Notes: a model not told the origin generated them from the letters alone. Counted from the first letter of the stretch, positions 1-11,823 are shown. The stretch: 64,000 nucleotides of DNA from Crocinitomicaceae bacterium (GCA_016719925.1 JADJYC010000015.1:1-64000), one strand, 5' to 3'. Made by a program: numbers and translations.

Positions 1-1433
1 AGGTAAATCAAACTTTATTGTAAACATTCCATCTGTTGGGTTTGGATATGCTTTGAAATTAAATTCATTGAAAAGTTCTCCTGTACCTAAACAACTAACA
101 ACAGAAATGTCAGCTGTTGCAGCATTTGAACAACCATTTCCATCTGTGTAATCATAAGTTATCGTAAACGTTCCGCTGTTAGCCGGATCAAAATTTCCAC
201 CGCTTACACCAGTTCCGGAATAGGTTCCGCCAAGTGGTGATCCACCGGTCAGAGCAAATACTGCATCATCTTCACACACCTGATTAAATGAAGCAAGTGT
301 AACAGTTGGTGCAGTGTTTACAGTAATTGTTGCTGAAGCAGATTGCGGACAAGCGTAAATATCTACGAGAGAATAGGTGATTAATTGTGTTCCTGAAAGA
401 GGATCAAAAGAAGAACCTGTTACTCCGGTTCCGGAATAAGTACCTCCGCTTGGTGATCCTTCAGACATAATATAAGGTGAATCATTATCACACAATGCCG
501 GAAAAGCCGCTAAGCTTGCTCCGTTTGTCGGACAGTCAATAACAAGTGTGTACGCGGTACTTCCAATACATCCGCTTGCATCAGTTACGGTTACCGTGAA
601 ATTATAAGTTCCTGTTGCCGTTGGCGTACCTGATAAAACTCCGCCGGTTGATAAAGTTGTTCCGGGAGGTAATGCACCAGCTGTCACAGAATATGTGACT
701 GAACCTAATCCGTTTGTTTGAGACAGAGTTTGATTATAAGAAGCACCTGCAGTTCCGTTAGGTAAAGATGATGGTGTGACAGTCAGAGTAGGGCATACGT
801 ATGGCGTATAAACAAAATTGTCAATGCCAATATAATCTGAATTTGTTCCTGATGGTCCGCCATCTGTTACATAATATCTGAACGCAAATCTGCCGGATGT
901 TGGTGCAGATAATCCTGATATGGTAATTGTATATTGCTGCCAGTTAAGATACGGATATACTCCCAGAGCAAGTGTAGGATTTATTTCAAGTAGTAAGGTT
1001 GTAAAATCTCCTACTGCTGCTGATCCTGTTCCAACATTTGTACTGGCACCGTTTGTACTCATGCGAACCTGAAGGTTATCTGCCCACATATTGTCCGGAC
1101 TTGCATGTGTGTAAAATGTGATAACGTCTCCGTTTTTAATGGTCACATTTGGAGTTACCAGTTACTGATCGTATTTGCTCCGGTAGTATTATTAAAATTA
1201 GCTCCGATATATGAATCAGAAGCTCCGTTAAATGCAGCAAATACAGTACCGTTTCCCTGAAACCAGTTTGTCAGTCCAACCGGTACGCTGTTGTTCTGCA
1301 TTACCCAGCCTGACCCGGCAAGTGTGGTAATTACATCCAAAGTTTTTCAGTGATTTTGTGCATTTTGTCTGCAAGGAGATTACTGAAAAATTCCGGTAAC
1401 AATTGACGCAGATTTTTGAATAAAATTTTTCAT
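1..1433 (-). CDS. Secreted choice-of-anchor/T9SS protein, C-terminus beyond window, frameshifted
   Basis: Large secreted protein read leftwards off the window edge. From the ATG at 1433 there is a signal-peptide-like start (MKNFIQKSASIVTGIF), then after several small indels (about 1330-1420) a choice-of-anchor J-like module beginning TENFDVITTLAGSGW. The next break is near 1157, where one missing base turns SNWLTPNV into a stop. The remainder has a putative-Ig module, then two ~70-residue modules with the SGGTYSGTGV signature related to those of the M4 protease at 2.0-6.6 kb. A T9SS type A sorting domain begins at the left edge (FKAYPNPTDGMF), so roughly its last 60 residues lie outside. Its target is unknown; it is probably exported and anchored at the cell surface by T9SS. 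Homopolymer errors are the likeliest cause of the breaks, but decay cannot be excluded. Confidence 0.7.
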
Positions 1434-1451
1434 AAGTTTCTCTTTAATTAG

Positions 1452-1811
1452 TTATCTCGATCCACCACCTTTAACAGCAGTTTTTAATTCAGTGACTTTG
1501 GAAATTTCAGACTGAAGTTCTGTTTGTAATGTTGCAAATCTTTTTAAAGTCAGAGATGAATTTAATTCTGTCAGATACGCATCAAGTGCCACTGAGTATT
1601 CCTGTTTGATACGGTCAGATTCTGTTTTTGTAGCAGTAGCAGAATTCAGGTAAGCCTGATAAGTTGTGTTTACATTTCCGGCTAGGATTTCCAGCTTTTC
1701 TGATTCAGCAGATATTTTTTCATTACCAACAATATTTGTACTGGGTTGTGTTTGTGCTGAAACCAAATTCTAGAAAATTCCGGCAAAGAGTAGGTGCAGT
1801 TTTTTTAGCAT
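1452..1811 (-). CDS. Small secreted coiled-coil-like protein with in-frame TAG in signal peptide
   Basis: About 119 residues. From ATG at 1811 the frame reads MLKKLHLLFAGIF, then a TAG at 1770-1772, then NLVSAQTQPSTN and 95 further residues without interruption. The two parts together form a convincing signal peptide ending near SAQ, so the TAG is probably a base-call error or a recent nonsense mutation. The mature part is rich in E, K, L, T and Q, probably helical, and ends KGGGSR; no domain was recognised. It lies 18 bases after the start of the T9SS gene to its left and may be cotranscribed with it. Confidence 0.5.
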
Positions 1812-1960
1812 AAAAAAGTTTTTCCGGCTAAAATACTCAAGATACAGTGCCAAGTCAAGTATTGACAGCCACTTGTTTGGACAAAGTTTTGGTGAAAAGT
1901 ATCAAAGGATATTTAGTTGAACGATTTAAATGAAGCTAATCGGATTCAACTTTCATAAAA

Positions 1961-1993
1961 AAGATGTGGCATTTATTTCAAATACCACATCTT
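1961..1993 (-). terminator. Rho-independent terminator of the M4 protease gene
   Basis: Nine-base perfect stem (AAGATGTGG at 1961-1969 with CCACATCTT at 1985-1993), extended inward by A/T pairs. On the minus strand it is followed by a run of T. It sits 16 bases after the protease stop codon. Confidence 0.8.
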
Positions 1994-2008
1994 GATTTTA
2001 AAACGATA

Positions 2009-5000
2009 TTACTGTTTAATCAACTTTTCAGTTTTAACCAGATTTTGATTTTCATCTGTAATTATTACTACATAAGCTCCATCTGCAAATTCACTTAGTG
2101 ATATTTGCAGTTGACTTGAGATAATTGTATTTGTATAAATAATTCTTCCGGTCATATCCTGAATCTGAATTGTGCCTGTCAGGTTTTTAGAGTTCATTAC
2201 ACAAATAAAATCTTTTGAAGGATTTGGATAAATACTGAAACCTGAATTATTTTCTTCTTCCAGACTCAAACAATCAACTACAGAAACTACAGTTGTTTCT
2301 GAATCAGCACACGTCCCTGATAAAGTATAAGTCACATTGAAATTTCCGTTTCCAGAAACTGAAGTATTGAAAACTCCTGTAACCGGATCAATGCATGCAC
2401 CACAATCTGCTGACCATGTCCCTCCTGAATTGGATGCTGTTAAAGTTGTGGTTCCAACTTGTCTGCAAATTGGCGGAACAGAATTAATGCTTGCATCCTG
2501 CTGTTGATTAACAGTGATTGTTTCTGTATCAGTATCACCACATGTTCCGGCAATGGAATAGGTAATTGTAAAAGTTCCGTTTCCTGCAACAAGCGGATCA
2601 AATAAACCAGTACTTGAATTTGTGATTCCTGTTCCTGACCAGATTCCGCCTGCATCTTGCGCAGTTAAATTAATTGCAGCATCTTGTGAACACATGTCTG
2701 TTACAGGATCAATAGTTGCATCGGCCAGATCGGTCACAACAATATTTTCTGTATCCGTATCCGGACAAACTCCGCCAATAGAATAAGTAATTGTAAATGT
2801 CCCCGCACCTGAAACGCCAGGATCAAAAGTTCCGTTTACACCATCTGTGATTCCTGTTCCGCTCCAGGTTCCTCCGGCATCGGCTGCAGTCAGATTCACC
2901 GCAGAACTGTTTGAACAAAGTTCAGAGGTTCCGGTAATAGTAGCATCTGATTGTTCATTTTACGATAATTGTTTCTGTATCTGTATCTCCGCATGTTCCT
3001 GCAAAAGTATAAGTGATTGTATGTGATCCGGTACCTGAAACTGCAGGGTCAAATGTTCCTGCAGATGAACTTGTAATTCCTGTTCCGCTCCACGTTCCTC
3101 CGGCTTCAACACCTGTCAAAGTAATTGATCCGTCTTCAGAACATAAAGCTGAAACTGAATTGATGGTTGCATCAAATCCATCAGAAACTGAAATGGTTTC
3201 TGTATCACTATCTCCGCACATTCCTCCAATGGTATAAGTAATAGTATGAGTTCCAATACCTGCGGCAGCCGGATCAAATGACGAACCTGTAACTCCTGTT
3301 CCGCTCCATGTTCCGCCGGCATCAGCTGCGTTTAAATTTACCGGAGAATCCGTTGTGCATAATCCGGCTTGTGGTGTAATTGTTGCATCAGCCTGAGGTG
3401 TTACAGTTGCAACAACCGGAGCACGTAAACTGGTGCAAGAATACTCTTCAATTTCCCAGTTGTAAAAGAAATAATAATAAGCGCCGCCCGCACTGCTGGA
3501 AGTTATTTCTATCAATCCCGGTAAGGTATAGGGATAAGAAGCACCCGCATTATTTCTGTATAAAGAAGGACTGCTGCCAACCAATGTTCCAAGCTGAAGA
3601 TTTGTTCCAACCGGCACATCAAAATTTAAAGTAACTGTGCTTGTACCGTTTGGAATATTTACAACAGTTTGCTGAATAACATTACCAACATTATCTCTTA
3701 GCTGAATGGTTCTGTTACCTGCTCCGCTGGCATAAACTTTTACACTTTTTAATATAACCGGTGTAAGACATGTGAAAACCTGATGCTGATCCCCGTTAAA
3801 ATTTCCGCCGGTTCCAAATGCATTAGTTGCTGGTCCGACAAATGCAATGTCACCGGCAATTTCTTCTTCAACATAATAAGTAGTGGTAGATGTAAGAACA
3901 GGTGTTGTATAATTTGTTCCGGTATTTAATAAGATGCCTCCGGATGAAGCATCATACCAGTTTAATGTATTGATGGAAGTTGCAGATAAATCTGCTGTAT
4001 TGTTTTCGCAGATTGCATCTCCGGTTACTGAAGGTGCTGCAGGTTTGTTCACCGTGATATAACTGGTTTTTATTTCCGGATCACTTCCGTAAGAATTTGT
4101 TGCCGTAAGCTGAACGGTGAATGTTCCGTTTGCAGAATATATGTGAGATGGATTTTGCAAATTGGATGTATTTCCGTCACCAAAATTCCACAGCCAGGAA
4201 GTTGGACCATTCGTTGACAAATCAGTGAATGTGATATTACCGTTGCAGGTAGAAGTCACATCTGCTGAAAAATCAGCAACAGGAGGAGTTGTAGCAAGAA
4301 CACAATTCCAGTCCATGTCAAATCCGGTTTCTTCCAAACCACCGTCAGAATGAAATCTGATTGTTAATGAATTTCCGGTAGAGTTTATTGTAGCCGGCGG
4401 AAGGTTGTTATTGCAATATGTACCCAGTAATGGTGATGCGGTTGATGGTCCGTCATAAACTCTCAGATAATCGTAATTACAATTTGTACCTGAACTTCCG
4501 GCTTCCACATCAAACATATTTACAGTCAGATTAACAGAAGTTGCACCAGTGGGTGAAATAGTAATCGTTGCATCTTCATTAGCACTGTAAGATGCTCCTG
4601 AACCGCCGCTGTCATATATGGTTCCGGAACAGGCCGTCTGAAGATTTCCTGTACCTGAAGTTGGCATTATGACTTCACATGGTAATGCTGGATTTATTGT
4701 AATATAATCCGTTAAAACAATGTTATCAGTTCCGCATGAACCTCCATCTGCCATCAATGTTACGGTGTATGTTCCCGGAGCAGTATAAGTATGACTTGGA
4801 TTATTGGTTGTGCTTGTTCCGCCGTCTCCGAAATCCCAGTCAAAACTTGTTCCGTTAATACTGTTGTTTGTGAAATTCACTGTAAACGGTGCACTGCATG
4901 ATGAAGTAACCGGAGCTGAAAAATCAGCAAGTACTGTTGCAACATAAGCATTTCCAACTCCAACCGCATACCACGCATTGGTTGTTGTTTCAACCTGAGG

Positions 5001-6629
5001 TGTACATCCGCCAAATAAATCGATGGCTGATTGAATGGCATAAAAACGTGCATCAGCAAATTCAGAAGTTGGTGTAAGGTAAACAGTGAGATTTCGGAAA
5101 GCAATCTGACTTGCCTGAGCAAAACCTAATCCGGAAACGGAATAAACATCACCCTGATCATTGGTGCCTGAACCACCCTGTACCATTAAATAATACCAGT
5201 AATTCTGAACGCCGCTGTTTGTATGTACACCTCCGTTGTCACCTCCTGTTAATGATGCCCAGTAAGTTCCAAAATATGTATCCGGATCAGTAAATGCATT
5301 TGGATTTGACATGGATCTGAATGCGCCGCCAATATCTTCTCCCATGGTCCAGTTCCAGTTTGATGGTCTTGCATAATTTTCAATGGATGTTCCGAAAATA
5401 TCTGAGAATGATTCATTGAGTGCTCCTGATTCTGCACTATAGTTCAGATCTGCTGTAAATGTTGTGAGCCCGTGTGAAATTTCATGTCCGGCAATGTCAA
5501 TGGATGTAAGCGGATCAAAACTGGAACCGTCTCCGTCACCATAGGTCATGCGTGAACCATCCCAAAAAGCATTGTCATAATTTACATCGTAATGTACATA
5601 ACTGTTCAAAGCAAAACCAGCATCATCAATACTGTTTCTTCCATGCTGATAAAAGAAATAATCATACGTCATTTCTGCTCCCCAGTACGCATCGATAGCA
5701 TACTGATCAAGTTGGGCATTTACGTTATTCCAGTTATTGTCAGCATCAGTAAAGTCAACCGAAGCCCCATAACTTGTTCCCTGATTCATGTCATAGGTAT
5801 TTACCCCATCTCCGCGGGTTGTTTCTCTTAATCTGTATGAGCCGCTGAAACTGTCTGAAATAATTGTTTGTGTTCCGCTGTACGATGTAACAGCTGTTCC
5901 GGGGGTGTTGACGTGATGAATAATTTCTTCTTCCAGTAAAATTTCTCCGCTGTTTGCATCTACATAAATAAATGCACGATACAATTCTGAATGTGCATAA
6001 ATATTAAATCGATATGCAGTTCTGTAACTTGTTTTTTCAAAACTGCTGTTTGATGAAAGAAATAATTTTTCTGCTGCCGGAAAGTAAGTTGCTGCCGGAT
6101 CATTTTTTTCTGTTTTCAGATGTTGTTCTTCTTGTTCAATTTCCCATTTATAAGAATCCGCTCCAACAAAATCAAGTGCTTTTTGCAAGGCTGCGCTTTC
6201 AGTTAATCCAAAGGCCGGAGATGATGGCATAGAAGTGTAAAGTAATCCGTTCATTGAAACAACTTTGCCATTTCTGATATGAAGAATCCAGATTGCATCT
6301 TCTACCAAAATACCATTATACACCTGTTGAAATTTAATATGTTCATATCCCAGTTCATCATGGAACGAACTTTTTTCAATGAATTTCATTTCAGGTTCAA
6401 TCCGGAAATTTTTTGTGATCCAGCTGAAAATTTCATCCTGATCAGGCTGTGCCTGTTCCTGAAAACGAATAAAGGAAGGAATTTCAGAGTATCCGGATGT
6501 TCTGACTACAGAAGTTCCGGGAAATAATTTATGTGCAAATTCCCCTTCAAAAATTTCCTGAGAATAACTTGTACTGAAAGAAATAATGATTCCGGCAATA
6601 ATGCCGGAAAAAGCAGTTTTTAGATTCAT
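2009..6629 (-). CDS. Thermolysin-like M4 metalloprotease with CUB, PKD and T9SS sorting domains
   Basis: Secreted zinc protease of about 1,540 residues after repair of one frameshift. Order of parts: signal peptide (1-23, ending SYSQ), FTP/PepSY-type propeptide (~60-230), M4 catalytic domain with HEISH at ~382-386 and the third zinc ligand in NESFSD about 25 residues later, PKD (FDWDFGDGG), CUB-like domain (YDSGGSGASYS), second PKD (WLWNFGDGN), Ig-like region, five tandem ~70-residue repeats, and a T9SS type A sorting domain (FSIYPNPSKDF). The frame breaks at ~2953, where GTAAAATGA should be GTAAATGA; removing one A joins the fourth-from-last and later repeats in frame. Likely an extracellular or surface protease for protein degradation. 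The catalytic half is intact. Confidence 0.9.
2285..3395 (-). repeat. Five tandem ~210-bp protein-coding repeats
   Basis: Inside the M4 protease, five consecutive units of about 70 codons each carry the pattern DATI...C...LTA.DAGGTWSGTGI...FDP..SG.GTFTITY...G.C.DTDTETI.V. The last unit is diverged (GGTWSADCGAC). Related units occur in the T9SS gene at 1-1433. They probably form a stalk of Ig-like domains between the catalytic part and the sorting domain, and are a likely place for recombination or assembly error. Confidence 0.85.
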
Positions 6630-6753
6630 GAAGCAGTAATTTGAGAATCTAAATGTAGGAATAAAAGTTTGAGAAGTGACTTATTGGTGATAAGATGTGT
6701 CTATTTTTCAGGTAGATAATATTTGAAGGGATTTATATAAAAGAATTAAACAG

Positions 6754-6761
6754 TAATTTTG
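6754..6761 (+). promoter_or_regulatory. Bacteroidota -7 box (TAATTTTG)
   Basis: Perfect TAnnTTTG about 20 bases before the MFS transporter start. No TTTG -33 box at the usual ~19-base spacing. Confidence 0.45.
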
Positions 6762-6780
6762 TACACCTAAAATTTTCAAA

Positions 6781-8052
6781 TTGACTGCATCAAATGAAGT
6801 GCTGGATGGATCTGAAAAACAGACTGCATCAAAAAAGGCATTGACTTTTATTTTTTTTACCATTCTTGTGGATGTGATCGGAATAGGAATTATCATTCCT
6901 GTTATACCTTCATTGATTGGTTTTCTCACCGGTGATCCATTGGCTGATTCAGCAAAAATCGGTGGGTTGCTGATTATTTCATTTGCCGGATTTCAGTTTT
7001 TGTTTTCACCGGTACTTGGTGAATTGAGTGACCGGTTTGGAAGAAGGCCGGTTTTATTGTTTGCTCTTATTGGTTTAGGAGTAGATTATCTTTTTCATGC
7101 ATTTGCTCCAACAATCGGATGGTTATTTGTGGGCAGAATTCTTGCCGGAGTTGCGGGAGCAAGTTTCACCGTTGCATCTGCCTATATTGCGGATGTCAGT
7201 ACACCTGAAAATAAAGCGAAAAATTTTGGACTGATTGGTGCTGCGTTTGGAGTTGGTTTTATTCTTGGCCCTGTGATAGGTGGTGTATGTGCGCGATTTG
7301 GTCCGCAGGTTCCTTTTTATGTTGCAGCCGGTTTAACTTTACTCAATTTTATCTATGGGTTGATTTTTATTCCTGAATCTCTTCCGAAAGAAAGAAGAAG
7401 AAAAATGAATTTTGTAAAAATGATACCGTTTGTTTCATTCGCACAGCTTGGAAAATACAAAGCACTTTTTGGATTGATTATCGCGTTTGTTTTAGTGAAT
7501 CTTGCCGGACAGGTAATGCCTGTAATCTGGTCATTTTTTACTATGGAAATGTATAAATGGGATGAGACGATGGTTGGTGTTTCATTGGGTATTGTAGGTT
7601 TATTGGTTGGTATTGTTCAGGCATTGATCATTGGAATAATGGTAAAGAATTTTGGAAGTAAACGCGTTATTATTTTAGGCTTCTTCTTCTGGACTCTTGG
7701 CATGATATTATTTTGTTTTTCTGCCAGTCAGTGGATTTTGTATCTCGCACTTATTCCTTATGTAATGGGAGGAATTGCAGGACCAACCATGCAGGGAATG
7801 ATTTCAAATTCGGTTGCACCCAATGAGCAGGGAACAATGACACAGATGGTCAGTTTGACTTCAATAGCAGGACCATTGATTTACTCCAACGTATTTTATT
7901 CTTTCACTTCAGAAAATGCACCTGTTTATTTTCCAGCAGCTCCCTTTTTGGTTGCGGCATGTTTTCTGATTATCGCTTTTGTAATTGCAGTTTTTTCAGT
8001 CAGAAAAATGAAAGATGTTACCAGTCCGGAAAGTAATAAACAAACTCATTAA
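6781..8052 (+). CDS. MFS transporter, TetA/multidrug-efflux type
   Basis: 423-residue inner-membrane carrier of the major facilitator superfamily with 12 predicted membrane segments. The loop between segments 2 and 3 has the family motif A (GELSDRFGRRP), and segment 5 has GFILGPVIGG, the antiporter-type motif C. The pattern matches the TetA/drug:H+ antiporter branch, so export of a small molecule driven by protons is likely; the substrate cannot be told. The start used is TTG at 6781; a GTG nearby in frame (~6799) would shorten only the hydrophilic N-terminus. The DUF2911 gene follows after 21 bases and may be cotranscribed. Confidence 0.85.
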   Translation: MTASNEVLDGSEKQTASKKALTFIFFTILVDVIGIGIIIPVIPSLIGFLTGDPLADSAKIGGLLIISFAGFQFLFSPVLGELSDRFGRRPVLLFALIGLGVDYLFHAFAPTIGWLFVGRILAGVAGASFTVASAYIADVSTPENKAKNFGLIGAAFGVGFILGPVIGGVCARFGPQVPFYVAAGLTLLNFIYGLIFIPESLPKERRRKMNFVKMIPFVSFAQLGKYKALFGLIIAFVLVNLAGQVMPVIWSFFTMEMYKWDETMVGVSLGIVGLLVGIVQALIIGIMVKNFGSKRVIILGFFFWTLGMILFCFSASQWILYLALIPYVMGGIAGPTMQGMISNSVAPNEQGTMTQMVSLTSIAGPLIYSNVFYSFTSENAPVYFPAAPFLVAACFLIIAFVIAVFSVRKMKDVTSPESNKQTH

Positions 8053-8073
8053 TTCAATAAATTAAAATCACAT

Positions 8074-8925
8074 ATGAAAAATCTATTCTTAACAGCAGCA
8101 GGAGTTCTAACAGCACTTTTTATTAATGCACAGGATCTTCCCAAACTAAGTCCTGTTTCAAAATCAGAGCATGTTGTTGGCGTAACAAAAATCACGCTGC
8201 AGTATTCCCGTCCGAGTGTCAGAGGCAGGGAAATTTTTGGCGAACTTGTTCCATATAATGAAGTGTGGAGACTAGGAGCAAATGAACCTACAAAAATTAC
8301 CACATCAGAAATTCTTGTATTCTCTGCCGGTGGTGATTCTGTTCAGACATTGATGCCTGGTACTTATGCTATTTTTGCTTTTCCGTCAGCTGAAGGAAAC
8401 TGGCGAATTGTTTTGAACTCAGATATTGAACAATGGGGTGCTGGTAATTATGATGCTTCAAAAAACCTGATTGATTTAAATGTAAAAGCAGTTGGAAATC
8501 CGTTTACAGAAACTCTGCTTATTGATATCAATGAGGTAACACCTTATGGAGCATCTATTGTTATCTGCTGGGATAAAATTAAAGTGAGTGTTCCTTTTTC
8601 TGTTGATACCAAAACACATGCGGCAAGAAATATTGAAGCGGCCATTGCAGCCGGAAAAGATCTTGGAAAAGTATACAATGCTGCCGCAAATTACCACTTC
8701 AACATTACAGAAGATTATAACACCGCCATAAGTTATGTGGACAAATCAATTGAGCTTGCCAAGTCATATTCTAATCTCTTTTTAAAAGCACGTATTCTTC
8801 AAAAACAGGGTGAAGTAAAAGAGGCAATTAAATATGCAGAAGAAGCAAAAGAAATGGCAGAAGCTGAAAAAAATGATCGCTGGGTAAGTTATATTCAGGA
8901 AAACATTGATGCCTGGAAAAAATAA
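8074..8925 (+). CDS. DUF2911 domain protein with C-terminal TPR-like helices
   Basis: 283 residues with a signal peptide (MKNLFLTAAGVLTALFINAQ), so periplasmic or secreted. Residues ~25-170 match DUF2911, a Bacteroidota-enriched beta-rich domain of unknown function, recognisable by YSRPSVRGREIFGELVPYNEVWRLGANE and the later GNWRIVLN segment (each seen here in part). The last ~100 residues are helical, TPR-like (YNTAISYVDKSIELAKSY). A strong terminator follows. No function is assigned. Confidence 0.85.
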   Translation: MKNLFLTAAGVLTALFINAQDLPKLSPVSKSEHVVGVTKITLQYSRPSVRGREIFGELVPYNEVWRLGANEPTKITTSEILVFSAGGDSVQTLMPGTYAIFAFPSAEGNWRIVLNSDIEQWGAGNYDASKNLIDLNVKAVGNPFTETLLIDINEVTPYGASIVICWDKIKVSVPFSVDTKTHAARNIEAAIAAGKDLGKVYNAAANYHFNITEDYNTAISYVDKSIELAKSYSNLFLKARILQKQGEVKEAIKYAEEAKEMAEAEKNDRWVSYIQENIDAWKK

Positions 8926-8943
8926 CCCGAAAATCAAAAATTA

Positions 8944-8970
8944 AAAAACCCAGCTTTCAGCTGGGTTTTT
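8944..8970 (+). terminator. Rho-independent terminator
   Basis: AACCCAGCT (8947-8955), loop TTC, AGCTGGGTT (8959-8967), then TTT; A-run upstream makes it usable from either strand. It ends the MFS/DUF2911 unit. Confidence 0.85.
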
Positions 8971-8991
8971 CTTTTAAAATTACTCACTCAG

Positions 8992-9222
8992 TTATCTTAC
9001 TCTTTCAGTCAGCAGATCCAATTCGATTGTTGAATTTCCGCTGCGCACAATTTCTGATTTAATAATCAGATAAGTGATATTCTCCCACATAAAGAAGAAA
9101 CCTTTCATGTGTCTTCCCTGAAAAGGAAAAGAAATTATCTCAGGTGTGCGCTCTGAGAACAATTTTTTAATTGCCTCTTTAATACCCAGAGACAACTCAT
9201 TGAAATAAACGATGTTTTTCAT
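8992..9222 (-). CDS. Small hypothetical protein
   Basis: 76 residues, MKNIVYFNELSLGIKEAIKK at the N-terminus, no signal peptide or membrane segment. It has a mixed helix/strand composition and ends LLTERVR. It is a clean ATG-to-stop frame on the opposite strand to its left neighbour, converging on the terminator at 8944-8970. No family recognised; coding is plausible but unproven. Confidence 0.5.
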   Translation of the reverse strand: MKNIVYFNELSLGIKEAIKKLFSERTPEIISFPFQGRHMKGFFFMWENITYLIIKSEIVRSGNSTIELDLLTERVR

Positions 9223-9564
9223 ACGCTAACTTCTGTTTGAAATTACATTATCGAAAGTAGTGATTTATTTGAATGTTTGCGGATTAAAAATCTGGTAAAT
9301 AATTGTTAATAAGTTTTATGTACTGAATAATTCAATTATAATAGATAAAAAAACTATTTTCATAGGATATAGCGTTATTTTTATTTGAAATGGGCTGTTG
9401 GTCGACAAAATCAGCGAATTTTCCGGTTTGTTAATTAATTCAAAACATGGAATAGTTGTTTGATTTATAAGAATATGAGACACAATCTTAACCTCTGGTT
9501 AAGAACAAAAGCGGATTGTCATGTTTATAAAAGAGAATTAAATAAAAGAATATAACAGGTCTCG
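9223..9564. other. Intergenic region, 342 bases
   Basis: A/T-rich gap with no credible open frame. It should hold the promoter of the small minus-strand gene to its left. The only clear structure is an 8-base inverted repeat (TCTTAACC, loop TCT, GGTTAAGA) at 9486-9504, without a T-run, so not a classical terminator for the gene ending at 9565. Confidence 0.6.
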
Positions 9565-11712
9565 TTATTCTTCAGCCATTTTCTTGAATTCTTCAAGTGT
9601 ATAGTAGATGTATCTGTATTCAATCACAACACTCATATTTTCTTCTTCCAGACCATATGTTTTATAATCAAGAATTGCATTTTCAGCTTCCTGTTTTGTT
9701 TTGAATTCACGGCTGTAATAGGTATATGAACCATCCGTGCCCTTTACACCTTTTACTCCGCCTATGTCATAATAAATTCCTACAAGTGAAGTTGGTACGT
9801 TACCAGTAAAATATCCCATCTTAACTTTGTATTTGACCTTACTCCAGTCAATTTTTGAATTGGCAGTATTGTTTTGGTTTGTTGTGTCTCTTGGTTCCAC
9901 AAATGAGTTAAGTTCTTTTTGTTCATTATACCCGGGAGGCAGCTTGGTAGAATCCACACCCACTTCAACCAGTGTTTTTCTTTCCTGATATTCATACGCC
10001 ACAACAAACGCATTTTTGTATCCCTTAGAAACCATTTGTTTGCGATATGCTTCTGCTTCATCATAGGTTGTAAAACTTCCGGAATAATATCTTGTTATTC
10101 CGTCATTACCTGTTGCGTGAATGACATCCACATCTTTGAAAATGGCATCTTCATCAATTTTATTTTTAAATGCTCCAACCTGCACTCTGAACAATTGTAC
10201 TGGCACACTATAATCCGGACCTTCTTTTCCGTTTTGAAGATTTACTTTTTCTACTTTATTTACAACTGCTGTATCAACCGGTGTAAGTGATCCGTTTCTG
10301 ATATTGTCTTTACCAATCAGATCAACTGTCACGCCTTTATTTTCCAATTCAGTTTTTGCCGCAACCGCATCTTCAATTTTAGTGTATTCACCAAGTACAT
10401 AATAGACTGTATCTCCGCGCGTAATTGTTTTGAAATCATTATAACCTAAATATTTGTGCAAATCATTTGCCGCAACATCTTTATGTTCTTTTCCAACAAT
10501 GATCACATAATTTTTTCCGGTTGGAACTTTATAGGGGTTATAAGAATATGTTTTATCATCTGATCTGAATTGAACAGTAGTTCTTTCTTCAGCAAAATCA
10601 TGAAGTAATCCGGTTGAATCATTAAACAGTTCCCAATGTCTGGCATATTGTTCTTCAGTGATTGTCACACCATATTCGTCCACATAATTTCCAAGAGGTG
10701 TATCAGGCTCGTCATCATTATAATCAGGTACACCGTCTTCATCATGATCCTGAGGGCAGCCATCATTATTTACAATCGCTTCAAGCGGTGTTCCCGGACA
10801 ATCATCCAGTGCGTCTATAATTCCATCATGATCCCAGTCACTCAGATCCCATTCAGCATAAAGCGGAATGTCTTCATCATCTTCAAAGGCAGATCTTTTT
10901 CGCCGCCAAACTGTAAGTCATAAGAGAGAGAAACGTAAGTAAAAAGTAAACGGTCTTTGTTTTTTTCTCCATAATAATTACCAATGCCTGCAGGTGAAAC
11001 ACCATCTATCAAATCAGTAAAAGTAAAATTGTAGGTCGCTGCCATTCTGAAATCCCATCTTGGAGAGGTGAAATTCAAATCCAATTGCAAGCGGAATGGC
11101 AAAACTTTGTTCTCTGTATTTTCCAAGCGTATCAAAATCTTCTTCACGGATATCGGTTTCATACGTGTAATTTCTTGCCAGCGGTTTAGCCATTGACGGT
11201 GCAAGCGGATCATTTTCATCCATGTCCATAACTGATCCGTCTGACCAATAATAATAACTCAGACCAGAAGTATCCTGCATCAGATCAGTTTTGGATAAAA
11301 ACTCAAATGAAGAAAATCCTGCACCAATAAATGGATGAAAAACTGCACGCTGCTGCGAAAATAAAGGGTAAAAATTGTAGTACAGCATAACAGATCCCAT
11401 GCGCACCCGTGACATAAAATTCAGATTCCGGGTCAATGTTCTTTCGTTAGCGGTAAACCGGCCGTAACTTGCAGAAAATTCGAGATTAAAATAGCGTGTG
11501 ATGGGAGCATTAACGTATGCTAATCCTCCGTATCTGTTAACAGTTGGTACAAATCCTTTCTGGTAATTTTGAACTTCACCGTAATAAGTAAAAGTTCCGG
11601 TTCCTAACCCAATGCTTGGACGCAGCACATAGCTCAATGTATCTTCAGCTATTGAAACTGAAGAACATAGCAGGAGAGTTGATACTAAAAATATGTTGAA
11701 TGCCTTTTTCAA
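9565..11712 (-). CDS. Outer-membrane beta-barrel protein with TSP3 Ca-binding linker and C-terminal SPOR repeats
   Basis: About 716 residues after repair of two one-base deletions (near 11063, HLS/PRWDF; and in an A-run at 10885-10887, DLP/FEDDE). Order: signal peptide (residues 1-22), ~220-residue outer-membrane barrel (RPSIGLGTGTFTYYGEVQ at the start, FTYVSLSYDLQFG at the end), thrombospondin type 3 acidic repeats (DWDHDGIIDALDDCPGTP, DHDEDGVPDYNDDEPDTP), then about 370 residues with three SPOR-like units. The last two start LFRVQVGAF and KYKVKMGYF. TSP3 repeats normally bind calcium, and SPOR domains bind peptidoglycan lacking stem peptides, so the protein probably ties the outer membrane to the wall. 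OmpA is the usual C-terminal domain in such proteins and is absent here. The TPR/PD40 gene lies just upstream. Confidence 0.75.
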
Positions 11713-11823
11713 CGGCTAATTTAATTCATGCTAATTTAATTGAAAACCGCGGTCAGAACAAAACATTCACAACATGTTTTCAACATGAAGTTAAGGAAAA
11801 GAAATGAGAATGCCAAAATCGAT

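Noticed and set aside
4162..4353. Plus-strand frame opposite the M4 protease
   Set aside because: Antisense to PKD/CUB coding repeats; no start context or domain.
9486..9504. Inverted repeat as terminator of the barrel gene
   Set aside because: No T-run downstream on the minus strand; kept only as a note in the intergenic entry.
9919..10290. Plus-strand frame of 123 codons inside the barrel-TSP3-SPOR gene
   Set aside because: Shadow of the minus-strand SPOR region: rich in I, F, C and R without a domain, and it lies in a gene with strong family support.
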